DNA from: Asterias amurensis
Lineage: Eukaryota; Echinodermata; Asteroidea; Forcipulatida; Asteriidae
Reading direction: 5' to 3'
Assembly: GCF_032118995.1 (NCBI RefSeq)
Contig: NC_092667.1
Span: 4,766,931 to 4,830,930 of the forward strand
DNA length: 64,000 nt
Part shown: piece after piece, positions 14,001 to 22,777 of the stretch
Position numbering within the stretch: the stretch's first letter is position 1
Layout: each line of letters opens with the position of its first letter
Made by a program: the position numbers and the translations under genes
The notes under the pieces: model-generated
Told to the model about the DNA's origin: nothing
Seen by the model: only the letters and a program-made list of their open reading frames with translations
The model's database searches: none

Positions 14001-16063
14001 TTGTGACTCAGTTATAAGAGATTTTAAATTCGCAATATGGTAAATAATGGTTGTTTGAAATGGTTTTTCGTAATTTACAAACCCTCTCTGCAATTCCATG
14101 CGTGTATAACTAAACTGCGCCAATAAAGTATCTAAACACAAAAAGTCAGATTTATCGGAACCTGAATTAGTATGCCAAAGAATAATTATTCATTTCTATT
14201 CACCGTTAATTTCTGCACATTTTGACAGATCTTGTGTTGCGCTACGATGTTGTTTGGTTGATTCATGGGCACTTGAGTGGCTTAAGGTCGAATTTCAAAA
14301 GTTGCAAAAGCCCCTATTCACCCCAATTCCAGAAGGGAACTCACACAAGCATCACACACAGACAAAATCAAAACAAAAGACACAAACTCGTTTCGTTTAC
14401 TTGACCATGAAATTTATGTCCGTATCTTTAACTCTAAAACTGCTGATATCCTGTCCTCAATACTTGGTGTGTCCTCCATCACTGTCCTGAACGGCAAGGA
14501 GTCGTCTTCTCATACTCCCAACGAGACATCTGATCTGTCCCTGGTCAATCCCCTGCCATTTCTTGATCAGGATGCGTCGCAATCCCTCGAGAGTGGTGTC
14601 AGGCTTGATGGACTTGTTCACTTTCTTCTGCTGCAGAAGTCACACTCGGGCGGCCACTCCTTGGCAAGTCGTCCACATTTCCCTGAGCTTGGTAGCCATT
14701 CCACCATTTTACTGACCGTCGCTGGTGACGTTCCAACTTGATGAGCTGCATCTCGAATCAACATACCGGCTTCTATCAAACCAACGATCCGTCATCTTTC
14801 CTGTTTGGTCAGTTGAGCCATCTTTCCTGTTATCTTGAAACACCTTTCCCTGTCTTACCATAATCAGGGATTCTGGCTCTTAACCCATTTTGTTGTATGC
14901 CTCCCATCTTTGACCCCTTTGCTTGGTTACTGACAATTATTGCTAATGTTCATCGCAACCGATTTATCCAAAACGCGACAAACAAATCATTTATAAAGGG
15001 CGGGCAAAAGAAACGCTGATCTTACTCGTCACAATACAACGATTTAGCTTGAATAGGGGCTTTTGCAACTTTTGAAATTCGACCTTAAGCCACTCAAGTG
15101 TCCATAAATCCACCAAACAACATCGTAGTGCAACATAAGATGTGTCAAAATGTGCAGCAATTAACGGTGAATAGAAATGAATAATTATTTTTTGGCATAC
15201 TATTTCAGGTTCCGATATATCTGACCATTTGTAAGTGTTTAGATACTTTATTGGCGCAGTTTATTACATATCATGTAGCATAAGCCTAATTTTTTTTTAA
15301 AGTAAATGAGTGCACATGTCACGCTCTTGTGTCCGAGTGGTGTAAGTTCCACCCTTTTGAGAGTGAAAGTCAATCTGTGTCACTCTTTTTGAGTGAAGTT
15401 AGAAGGCACTTCACTCTGAATTGAGTTAAATGTACCGGTATTTCACAAAAGAGTTGTCTGCCATATGGTTCTTTGCAAGAGTGGTATGGCGGACAAAACG
15501 AGTGGTTTTTTTTCACTCTTTTACGTTAAGAGAGTACAACATTGCTTTTTGTTTATCATGAAAAATGAAAACAATCTAGTTCTCGTGACATTCCTCATTA
15601 CTCATTACCGTAATTACCCAAATATTCTAGTATCAAAACTTACACTTGGTGACGATCAACGGAGAGTTGTTGATAGTAAACAACTTGTAAAGAAATAACC
15701 GAGTTCTTCTGAAGTAACATATTTTTAAAAGAGAGGTTATTTCTCACCAAAATATTTGAATCTGATTTAAGACTTCAGGGCCGAAACTTTTCTCAGACAT
15801 CTGAAGAAAAAAAACACCGCTCAAAAAAATTTCGCTAAACCAATTGCGCCCAATTTTTCAAAGGTTATATAAATTTTATGCTTATGATGGGATACACCAA
15901 GTTTTAATACTAGTGTTTGGAGAGTTACCAAAATGTCCAGTGCCATAAACAAAGATGAGAAAACATCGCAATGAAACTAATATGACAAAATAGTTTGCAT
16001 ACATACCAGCGTAAATGTGACCGAAATCATCTTGCCGAATAGAGTGGGGAAACCACGGTCCAT
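1..16063 (-). CDS. adhesion G-protein-coupled receptor with giant mucin-like stalk (3' end outside window)
   Basis: Cell-surface receptor of the adhesion (class B2, 7tm_2) family. Sixteen exons join with matching phases, listed 5' to 3': 16063-16007, 13062-13038, 12569-8824, 8182-8015, 7921-7874, 4614-4506, 4173-4054, 3653-3596, 3432-3294, 2676-2591, 2380-2278, 2019-1910, 1305-1200, 1061-841, 434-368 and 68-1. Together they code about 1,743 residues: signal peptide, about 1,250 residues of Ser/Thr repeats, GAIN domain, GPS and TM1 to TM5. The third intracellular loop begins in the last exon; TM6, TM7 and the tail are outside the window. All internal junctions are GT-AG. The order of domains and the 7TM sequence make the family safe. 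The stalk is too repetitive for me to name an orthologue; vertebrate ADGRG or ADGRF receptors are the nearest in style. Confidence 0.9.
1412..1535. repeat. dispersed repeat, copy 1 (partner at 26232-26352)
   Basis: About 120 bp in the intron between TM1 and TM2 exons is shared with 26232-26352, in the same orientation: both carry AGGAAGTACGTCAT, GTGATGCATGATGGGACTGA and AGACCAATGAGCGTGCTTG. Class unknown; it creates a spurious minus-strand open frame. Confidence 0.7.
2278..4614 (-). other. GAIN domain and GPS autoproteolysis site of the adhesion GPCR
   Basis: Exons 6 to 11 (4614-4506, 4173-4054, 3653-3596, 3432-3294, 2676-2591, 2380-2278), with exons 4 and 5 upstream, code the GAIN fold. Helical subdomain A includes LVLAAFSELTSPKQVL and EELSVVAEAEVALEKLAET. 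Subdomain B strands include SFTLVILRKENKESEINTE and GVNSALLSFSFSVEG. The GPS core is complete: KPICVFWH, EWSTWGC and CSCNHSTNFAVLM, with four Cys and three Trp in the expected places. Cleavage is expected between Ser and Thr of HST, freeing the tethered agonist TNFAVLMQVTSDDSS. Most receptors have HLT, so Ser at P1 is a mild variation. Exon 9 is supported by acceptor CTACAG, donor GTAAGC and by closing the phase gap between exons 8 and 10. Confidence 0.85.
4801..4954. mobile_element. foldback MITE, family A, copy 1
   Basis: The ends GGTGCGTTCGCTTAGCTTCC and the inverse of AGCTAAACGAACGCACC pair over most of the element. The centre holds GGACGAACGTG and its inverse. The same element occurs at 35800-35948, so it is a dispersed non-autonomous DNA transposon. 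It lies in the intron between receptor exons 5 and 6. Confidence 0.8.
4963..5047. mobile_element. left half of an interrupted dispersed repeat (family B)
   Basis: Holds GTCACACTTCGAGGCTCGT and CATAATCACCTTTG, the left half of a repeat seen whole at 23886-24050 and 29200-29372. The right half resumes at 7656 with CCTTTGACCTCGCATCAT. About 2.6 kb, including the minisatellite, therefore lies inside one repeat copy. Confidence 0.65.
5336..5716. repeat. 390-bp direct repeat, left copy
   Basis: Runs from GCGCAAAACGCTTATTACGC to TAGCTGGCCTCTGTACTTGG and is copied at 7266-7655 with small differences. The two copies flank the 30-bp minisatellite in direct orientation. No coding sense seen. Confidence 0.85.
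5717..7260. repeat. 30-bp minisatellite, about 51 copies
   Basis: The unit is TTGTGTATGGTTGTGTAGTT plus TCCCATTGAC, with recurring variants (GAAGTGTCCC, GTCAATTCCC). It fills 1.5 kb of the intron between receptor exons 5 and 6. The unit length is a multiple of three, so open frames appear on both strands; none is a gene. Copy number is likely to vary between individuals. Confidence 0.95.
7266..7655. repeat. 390-bp direct repeat, right copy
   Basis: Copy of 5336-5716, starting GGGCAAAACGCTTATTGCGC and ending CTGGAGTTGGCATCTCTG. It has a short extra stretch (CTTTCGGGGGGGATGAGC) near its right end that the left copy lacks. Confidence 0.85.
7656..7745. mobile_element. right half of the interrupted dispersed repeat (family B)
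   Basis: Continues the family B repeat left off at 5047: CCTTTGACCTCGCATCAT, then TCTGGAGATTCGCAGTGACG. The shared CACCTTTG/CCTTTG at the two break points may be a target duplication. Confidence 0.6.
8218..8600. repeat. degenerate 5-bp tandem repeat (GTCCA)n
   Basis: GTCCAGTCCAATCCAGTTCA-type sequence continues for almost 400 bp in the short intron between the mucin exon and the first GAIN exon. It is decayed simple sequence without coding sense. Confidence 0.75.
8824..12569 (-). repeat. single mucin-like exon of the adhesion GPCR: about 70 Ser/Thr repeats
   Basis: One 3,746-bp exon (acceptor ACCAG at 12570, donor GTAAAT at 8823) codes 1,248 full codons without a stop. The unit is 17 or 18 residues (51 or 54 bp), for example STASSPALTQQTTSSTSQ, repeated about 70 times with small variations (SPM, SSAL, SPAL, AAL, SLV). 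Almost every residue is S, T, A, P, Q or L, as in heavily O-glycosylated mucin stalks. About ten units carry NQS, an N-glycosylation sequon. The exon ends TACGEEVNSYE, leaving the repeat before the GAIN domain. Because the unit is a multiple of three, the opposite strand is also open for long stretches (for example 9956-10735), which is a by-product. An in-frame ATG at 12594 in the preceding intron would give an alternative short signal sequence. Confidence 0.85.
13092..13296. mobile_element. TTAA-flanked foldback MITE, family C (short form)
   Basis: Inverted ends AGGCAGTGGACACTATTGG and CCAATAGTGTCCACTGCCT, flanked by TTAA on both sides (13088-13091 and 13297-13300). This is the shortest copy; longer ones reach about 378 bp. 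Other copies: 20923-21300, 27326-27701, 31554-31842, 33312-33639, 37070-37391, 37644-38005, 43770-44070 and 46065-46210. TTAA flanks are typical of piggyBac-type transposition. Confidence 0.85.
13690..14020. repeat. degenerate tandem repeat, unit about 20 bp
   Basis: About 16 units related to AGATTGTGAATCCGTAATAA, with AAACCGT variants, in the first intron of the receptor gene just left of the Tc1-type element. Confidence 0.8.
14113..15261 (-). mobile_element. internally deleted Tc1/mariner transposon
   Basis: Inverted repeats of about 210 bp end in AACTGCGCCAATAAAGTATC and its inverse, each bordered by TA (14111-14112 and 15262-15263), the Tc1/mariner target. Between them lies a short minus-strand reading frame with the two ends of a Tc1-type transposase. 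A full element would be about 1.6 kb or more, so the middle is missing and the copy cannot act by itself. It lies in the first intron of the receptor gene. Confidence 0.85.
14457..14821 (-). pseudogene. Tc1-type transposase remnant, N- and C-terminal ends only
   Basis: From ATG at 14821 the frame reads MAQLTKQER, a stop, then RIVGLIEAGMLIRDAAHQVG and TSPATVSKMVEW, the first helix-turn-helix of Tc1-like transposases. A following frame gives GRPSV-type sequence. Near the end it reads KKWQGIDQGQIRCLVGSMRR and GGHTKY then stop, the known C-terminal motif of the family. The catalytic DDE core is deleted and at least one stop is present, so it is a pseudogene. Confidence 0.75.
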
Positions 16064-16257
16064 CCGTAAGCAAAACGAAGATCTAAATGGAAATCCAAAC
16101 TCAATCGAGGTCTTCACTTGTTCCGTTCTGGTCAATATTTGCTGAGTCTATATTTTTGAAGCCGCCCCAATAGATGCATTGGTCTCAAGGGACCTCACAT
16201 GAATGGCTAAAACAACGCCACTTGAACACTTTATGGTACGTAGCGCTCACATTGGGC

Positions 16258-16620
16258 TGCGCCTGAACATCTGACGTCACACTTCGAGGCTCGAGATTAT
16301 TACGCCATAGATCAGGGCCAAATTTCGTAAAGCTGTTAAAGAGAAAATACTGCTTGGCAAATTTCTCTGCTAAGCGAGTTATTAATGGAGCACCAGTTGC
16401 AGTAATGTAAACTTTATGAAATTTTGGTTTGTAACCAGTTTCTGTTAAGCAAGATTTTCCTGTGCTTAACAAGTTACAGGCTTATGAAATCTGTCCTGCC
16501 GTTAAGCCCACACCCATAATCACCTTTGAACTTGCATCATTTTACATGGCTTTCATGGTCCTGGAGATTCACAGTTTAATTCGACGTACATGTGTATACA
16601 TATAAACCAACACCTGTCTT
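16258..16620. mobile_element. family B repeat interrupted by a second element
   Basis: The left part (GCCTGAACATCTGACGTCAC) stops near 16318 and resumes near 16493 with CACCCATAATCACCTTTGA, followed by TGGTCCTGGAGATTCACAGT. The 174-bp insert 16319-16492 belongs to family D, whose copies begin with AATTTCATAAAGCTGCT-type sequence and end with TTATGAAAT, and which is common in the EIPR1 introns. Confidence 0.7.
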
Positions 16621-17889
16621 TATCTTTTGCGAATATAAGGAGAGGAGACCCTTCGCCAGCACACCGCGTAAAGGCCTACTCATAAATTATGGGTAGGCCG
16701 AATAATAGTCTTTTGCAAAGTACAGAAATTAATAAACAGTTTTTCACAAAAAGGAAACGGGTGCCCCATGATTTGTAACCGTGGAGACAACTTAGGGGGC
16801 TATGTAGTCAATTTATGAGCCAATTAGTGCTGTTTGGCATCAAACTTGGAAGAGTAACTTATAAATTTTGTTTGATATTGAAGTTACGGTTAGAGTGATT
16901 GATGATATAGGGAAATGTACAGTGACTGATCAAAATGTACTCGTTATCATTTAGAGCTATGGCAATAGGGCTAGCAAAAAAGTGCAAGCATTTTAACAAC
17001 GACCATTTTGACTTAGATTTATATAAAAAAAAAAAAATAAAAAAAATGTTATAGGCCTACACACACACAAATACAAGATTTATAAAAGCTTGGGAGCTCG
17101 CAATTGGAGCAATTTGAAAACATATAATGACATTCGTAAAAGGCTATGGAAATAGTATGGTAGGAGTGAGACAGGGTGACAAAATGAGGAGTTACACGAA
17201 AGAAGTCAAAAGTGCAGGATAATGTAAAGACCAATAAGTCAAAGAAGTGGAGATAGGTAGGTCACTTAGCCAGGAGGCATGACAACAGGTGGGCATGCAA
17301 AACAAGCAACTGGACTCCGATAAAATGTTAAAAGACTTTAACTCGCCATAGTTATAAACACATTATACACTGTAAAAAAAATGGGTAAAAAAATGCCCAA
17401 CTTTTTACCCATTTAAGGGCGAATAGTGAACTCCTCCAACTTTTGGGCAAAGTGACATCGTTAATAAGTTCTATACGCATTTTTAGCTTCACCCAAACCT
17501 AGTCTTTGGTGCAACCCAAGTTACAACCAAATGTAACTTGATTTGTAAGGCAAAAACAGTGGATGCAATTACAATCATGAATATTTTGTTTGTTTAATCT
17601 TCCAGGAGAAGAAAAAATCACTGCAGTCTCTTCCCTCCAAAGTTCTGTCTATACCATGATCGATTGCTTTTTTCCAAACTGCAAATATTTTGTGTTTGTT
17701 TCGCTGGTTGTTTTTCTGATTCGTGCGGGGTTCTAGTTCTACATACACTCGCTCAAGGAGTGCTTCATTAGTGCGTTTGCTTCCCCTTTGGTATTTCCTT
17801 TAAAGTGATGTTTGACGCTTTACATGGTGTCAATGATAAGAATAAAGTATAAAATAAAAGTAAAGTCTCCTTTGAGGCAGTGTTAGTTC

Positions 17890-17930
17890 GGTCTCGACGT
17901 TTCGAACAGTATACTCTGCTCATCTTCAGG
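17890..17930 (-). ncRNA. Penelope-like hammerhead ribozyme relic
   Basis: On the minus strand the stretch reads CCTGAAGATGAGCAGAGTAT then ACTGTTCGAAACGTCGAGAC. It has the CTGA/GATGAG box, a short CAG-loop-CTG stem, then CGAAAC followed by GTC, the order of a hammerhead core. Such motifs are known in Penelope-like retroelements of animals. The extra bases inside the CUGAUGA core suggest it is inactive. Confidence 0.45.
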
Positions 17931-18213
17931 AAAAATTTAGTATACAAAACAGACAGTATTCCGTTTTTATGAGTATCATTTTGTATACTGGGCTACAAGC
18001 CTAAACAGTTCTCGTGCTTGTTTTTGCGATGTGACCAGCAATCCGGAGCTGAACTTCACTTGGTAAATTTTCAAAAAACTGGGTCACAATATTGACCCCG
18101 ATACGGGTTGGGACTGACCCAGTGTCTTGGCCAGTCCAGAGGGACAGATAACATGCGCTAAATAGGAGCAGGTGTACTCTTTAATATTCCAGTAGTTTAA
18201 AGGCACTGGGTCG

Positions 18214-18300
18214 GTTTCAAAAAGAGTTGGGACTTCATGACTAGTCCTAGGATATATTTAATATATCCTTAGGACCATTCCTAATGTCCCAACTCTTTAA
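18214..18300. mobile_element. short palindrome, 87 bp
   Basis: AAAGAGTTGGGACTTCATGA on the left pairs with the inverse of CTAATGTCCCAACTCTTTA, with a centre of alternating A/T. Probably a small foldback element. A SINE tail follows directly (18300-18371, TTATATAGCGCTTTCCAC), reading on the minus strand. Confidence 0.6.
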
Positions 18301-19241
18301 TAATAATAACCCGTTGTTATATAGCGCTTTCCACACCCGGATGGCGTCCAAAAGCGCTTCACATTAAACTAGTCATAACTCTTTGTGAAATCCATCCAGA
18401 ATCCTTTGGTAGTTGTCAAAGATCAGTGTTGTCACTTTGTGTATCCCAACATTATACAGAAGAAAACAAATCTGTGCAAATGTGGACTCAATTGGTCAAA
18501 AGCTCACCATTGCTCATTATCAGATTATTTGTTTATGCTAACAATTATTTTGAGTAATTACCAATAATTTAAAATTAAATCTTATAAATTTGAATTTGAA
18601 ATATATGGATTTGTTTTGAAATCTAAAAATGGATTGGACGCTCATCACAATACTTTGGATTTATTTTTAAACTCAAAATGTGGAACATTGTTGTTCAGAA
18701 CAGCTTGTTTACAACGAGCACTGCTAAATGCAAACAACCTCCAAAAAGGGACTTCCCCTCTCTGATGAGGTCCATTAGCGATATTTACTCAGCTCGCATC
18801 ATGTCAAGCCATACACGCATTATGATCAATTATATCTACAGCCAGGCTCATACTCAACGATTATGTCTTATAAAATTAAACAACAAATTAACAGCAACCG
18901 GAAGTTTAATTACTAATAATGGATCCCTAAAAGCGTTGGTAAATGATGACGTCAAAATAATTTGCCTTTTGTTGGGTGGTTATCGAGTATAGTTCAGATA
19001 ATGAGCGACAAAATGCCTTGCTTTTAGTTGCCATAGTACTACACACAAGAGTCGGTTTGCATTTACAAACTATAAGTCATCTGGGGACACACAAATAGAA
19101 TGCATTCATCTCTCTTTCATTGTGAAAGCAGGGGCTCCATGCGTGTAGTAAATTTGGCATAAATTATTATAGTTTTTGGCAATTCGCAAAAGGTTTCGGG
19201 TAAAGAGGATTTTTTTAGTTTAAACAAATAATAATTGAAAA

Positions 19242-20194
19242 GAGAGCACACACCGAATGAAAATTCTTTAAAGTTCTGAAAATTTATCCCAAAATTACCT
19301 CACCATTTTACCTTGGTATAACAAAGAAAACTAGTTATAAAATGCCAAATTTTGTATCACTCCGCTTAAAATCTACAATGTTTTTTTATAAAAATATTTT
19401 AATATCTCAAAAAAATCCCAGAAAAAAGTTCTGTTATTTTTTTAAAGCCATTATACACTTTCGGTAAACAGTTTTGTTTAGAGAGCACACACCGAATGAA
19501 AATTCTTTAAAGTTCTGAAAATTTATCCCAAAATTACCTCACCATTTTACCTTGGTATAACAAAGAAAACTAGTTATAAAATGCCAAATTTTGTATCACT
19601 CCGCTTAAAATCTACAATGTTTTGTTATAAAAATATTTTAATATCTCAAAAAAATCCCAGAAAAAAGTTCTGTTATTTTTTTAAAGCCATTATACACTTT
19701 CGGTAAACAGTTTTGTTTAGAGAGCACACACCGAATGAAAATTCTTTAAAGTTCTGAAAATTTATCCCAAAATTACCTCACCATTTTACCTTGGTATAAC
19801 AAAGAAAACTAGTTATAAAATGCCAAATTTTGTATCACTCCGCTTAAAATCTACAATGTTTTTTTATAAAAATATTTTAATATCTAAAAAAAATACCAGA
19901 AAAAAGTTCTGTTATTTTTTTAAAGCCATTATACACTTTCGGTAAACAGTTTTGTTTAGAGAGCACACACCGAATGAAAATTCTTTAAAGTTCTGAAAAT
20001 TTATCCCAAAATTACCTCACCATTTTACCTTGGTATAACAAAGAAAACTAGTTATAAAATGCCAAATTTTGTATCACTCCGCTTAAAATCTACAATGTTT
20101 TTTTATAAAAATATTTTAATATCTAAAAAAAATCCCAGAAAAAAGTTCTGTTATTTTTTTAAAGCCATTATACACTTTCGGTAAACAGTTTTGT
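19242..20194. repeat. tandem array, four near-identical 239-bp units
   Basis: Units begin GAGAGCACACACCGAATGAA at 19242, 19481, 19720 and 19959, exactly 239 bp apart. They differ by only a few bases, so the array is young or homogenised. Each unit ends in AAGCCATTATACACTTTCGG, the terminal sequence of the foldback element that starts at 20161. No open frame runs across the units. Confidence 0.95.
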
Positions 20195-20526
20195 CCAAGT
20201 CCCACACTTCGTGTATCACAACTTATATATAAAATAACAAACCTGTGAAAATTTAGGCTCAATCGGTCATCGGAGTCAGGAGAAAATAACGGGAAAACCC
20301 ACTCTTGTTTCCGCGCGTTTCGCCGTGTCATGACATGTGTTTACTATAAATCCGTAATTCTCGCTATCGAGAATTGATATTGTTTTAATGTTTTCTCAAA
20401 AAGTAAAGCATTTCATGGAACAATATTTCAAGAGAAGTCTTTCACAATTACCTTCTGTAAACCCTGTAAATTATTTGTAAATCTGTGAACTTTTTTGTTC
20501 CTGTACCGAAAGTGTATAACGGCTTT
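20161..20526. mobile_element. foldback MITE adjoining the 239-bp array
   Basis: The left end AAGCCATTATACACTTTCGG is the inverse of the right end CCGAAAGTGTATAACGGCTT. The interior has AAATAACAAACCTGTGAAAA and CTCAATCGGTCATCGGAG, recalling family C, so the two may be related. Confidence 0.75.
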
Positions 20527-20922
20527 CAAGGTTCCCTAACATAACAATAATTAGAAAGAAACTCACAAAACGCTGATATTGTGAACCTTGAAAGTCCCAT
20601 AGCCGAGCGGGTGTCGTGATGCCTTCCTGACGGGTATAAACCAAATATCTTCCGGGCAGATTGAAAATGCAGCGTGGTTGATTAGAGAAGGGGTGAGTGG
20701 AACAAGATCCTTTAAAAATATTTTCAACACCACGTAACACCCACGGTTTACTTAAAAACTCAATCACCCACACATACTTTCACTAAGTTGTGTTCAACGT
20801 AATTTAAACGTTTCTTGAATAATAAATACACAGCTGTAAAAAATAGTGTAATGACGTCATCGTATGTCTCATAAGAAGTGTTAATATTATTATAGGCATA
20901 TTTATATAGTAGCATCCCTTAA

Positions 20923-21300
20923 AGGCAGTGGACACTATTGGTAATTGTCAAAGACTAGCCTGCACAGTTGGTGTATCTCAACATATGCATAAAATAACAA
21001 ACCTGTGAAAGTTTGAGCACAATCGGTCATCGAAGTTGCGAGGTAATAATGAAGGAAAATTAACCCTTGTCACAAGAAGTAGTGTGCGTTGAGATGGTTG
21101 ATTTCGAGACCTCAAGTTCTAAATCTGAGGTCTCGAAATCAAATTCGTTGAAAATTACTTCTTTCTCGAAAACTATGGCACTTCAGAGGGAGCCGTTTCT
21201 CACAATGTTTTAAACCATCAACCTCTCCCCATTACTCGTCACCAAGAAAGGTTTTATGCTTATAATTATTTGGAGTAATTACCAATAGTGTCCACTGCCT
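20923..21300. mobile_element. TTAA-flanked foldback MITE, family C (full length)
   Basis: 378 bp between TTAA at 20919-20922 and 21301-21304. The ends are AGGCAGTGGACACTATTGG and its inverse. The centre holds a perfect-looking hairpin, GATTTCGAGACCTCAAG and its partner CTGAGGTCTCGAAATC. Confidence 0.9.
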
Positions 21301-21943
21301 TTAAAGAGGCCTACTTCTCGCATAATCTCATCCCCAGCCCGAAGTTCCCGCACCATCTCGTCTGACATTGTTTGGCGCTGAAGTCAAATAACGTAAACGC
21401 GCACGCGTATACAAGCACACCGGGCAACTCTCATCCCTATATTCTTTGACCTTAGTGCGATGCTTGACCTTGTGACGTCATATGCAAAACAGTCGATGGG
21501 AAAGTTGTCCGGTGTCAACGATGACTGCATTCTTTGTCCTATTTTTAAAATTGTGTTGAAAATGAGCCACTCTCTCCAGGATCAACTCTTTGTTCGACTT
21601 TGCCGACATCGCTTTTGTCCTCAAACGAAAATGTCTGCAACAATGAACAAAACACGATAATATATGATACCTATAGCTAGTTTGTGACGTAATTAATCCG
21701 GAGAGTTTGGGGTTACAAACAGTGGTGTTGACGTCAGACGTTTTAGTAACATGCAAAGGTCAAGGTACACTTTCATACACAAGAACCACAACACAAACTC
21801 TCCCGTTCATAATAGGACCTGGAAATGATTTGACCTCCAACATTCGGTTTGGACCGGAAGAGGATGCCAATACGGGGATTAACCATAATTACCTTTTTTG
21901 GAAACGAAAAGGGTGACATGGTCTGAATTGTGAAACGAATTCA

Positions 21944-22096
21944 GGAGTGCGTTTTGGCGACCCAACCAAAAACAGTTTCTGACGTCATAACCAAAATGGT
22001 AACCGAGCTCACAACACGGTTATCGTTCAGTCTGAACAGCAGAACCAAAGACCAGCAACCGAAACAGTTTTGGTTGGGGTCGCCAAAAGGCACTCC
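21944..22096. mobile_element. foldback MITE, family E, copy 1
   Basis: The ends are GGAGTGCGTTTTGGCGACC and GGTCGCCAAAAGGCACTCC. A second copy lies at 53624-53777 in the last EIPR1 intron. At about 153 bp this is a compact non-autonomous element. Confidence 0.85.
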
Positions 22097-22483
22097 ATCT
22101 AAGTACCTGGTTTGGATTTTCTGTCTTGTTGTTGAAAGAGCAGACGTCTCTCCAGCTCCATAGCAGGTTCGAATCCACCTCAGGCTTGCCATAAATCGCT
22201 ACATAGGATCGCAAAATAAATGTCAACAGATTGCCTCAGTCGTTTCTGTTCCTGTCTGTGGACCCCCCCCCCCCCCGTTCGATACACGGCGGACCGCCTG
22301 GAGCCTTACATGTGGTTTTGGGTTTTTCAGTCCCTATCTGACTGTGTGGGTTTTCCTTAAGGGGTTTTCCTTCCCACTTCTAAAACTGAAATGTCGTCAT
22401 TATCTTCTTTAAAAAAATTATTTGTGTGATGTTTCCGTAAGGATGCTTTGCTGAGATGTATATTAACCCAGATTCAGATTCAT

Positions 22484-22632
22484 TGACCTTTTCGCAAATA
22501 CTGGGGCGCGCGCGTTCAGCTTGGAATTAAGTGCATTGTGGTCTAGCTGGTGATTAAATTTAATCCATATTTATCCCACAATGCACCTCATTCAACAGTC
22601 TGCGCTTGCGCAATTGTATTTGCGAAAAGGTC
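22484..22632. mobile_element. foldback MITE with GACCTTTTCGCAAATAC ends
   Basis: The left end GACCTTTTCGCAAATAC matches the inverse of GTATTTGCGAAAAGGTC at the right. The interior has CACAATGCACCTCATTCAAC and TGCGCTTGCGCAA. A decayed relative with GCACTCCATTCAACAG and ACTTGCGCAAG is seen at about 178-296. Confidence 0.75.
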
Positions 22633-22777
22633 TATGGCGATGGTGCGCCCTCTAACGGTGGCTTATACAAAACTACAATCAATCAAGACGAGTCAGAGAC
22701 TAATGGGTGCAACTGAGCTAATATAGTCTCCTTTCAAGGCACGATAGAGAGGATTGCGAGAAGTAGAACAAATCATG

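Larger units (their letters stand above)
13038..16063 (-). other. first two exons of the adhesion GPCR: split signal peptide
   Basis: Exon 1 (coding part 16063-16007) reads MDRGFPTLFGKMISVTFTL and ends in phase 0 before GTATGT. Exon 2 (13062-13038) is a 25-nt microexon coding VLLFGATT plus one base, between an acceptor CACAG and a donor GTAAGT. It joins exon 3, which opens LSLSVNAETTT. The spliced product is a textbook signal peptide: a hydrophobic stretch of about 18 residues, then SVNA before the Glu where signal peptidase would cut. Met1 or Met12 could start; I prefer Met1. A possible upstream 5' UTR acceptor (TTTAG) lies at 16084-16083. The phases and the resulting peptide are the evidence; no transcript was available. 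Confidence 0.75.
16083..22777. other. intergenic region between receptor and symporter genes
   Basis: No coding exon could be supported in these 6.7 kb. The region holds family B and D repeats, a Penelope-like relic (17890-17930), a SINE tail, a four-copy tandem array (19242-20194) and several foldback MITEs (20161-20526, 20923-21300, 21944-22096, 22484-22632). The open frame 20471-20773 has a possible acceptor and donor but no recognisable protein. Confidence 0.6.

Noticed and set aside
15882-16082. Reading 16082-16007 as a von Willebrand A piece (IFVLLTDGPWF)
   Set aside because: That frame has no continuation. The frame one base over gives a signal peptide in phase with the next two exons.
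20471-20773. Minus-strand open frame as the symporter's last exon
   Set aside because: The acceptor CTTAG at about 20795 would join in a frame with a stop after seven codons, and the long frame has no likeness to an SLC5 tail.
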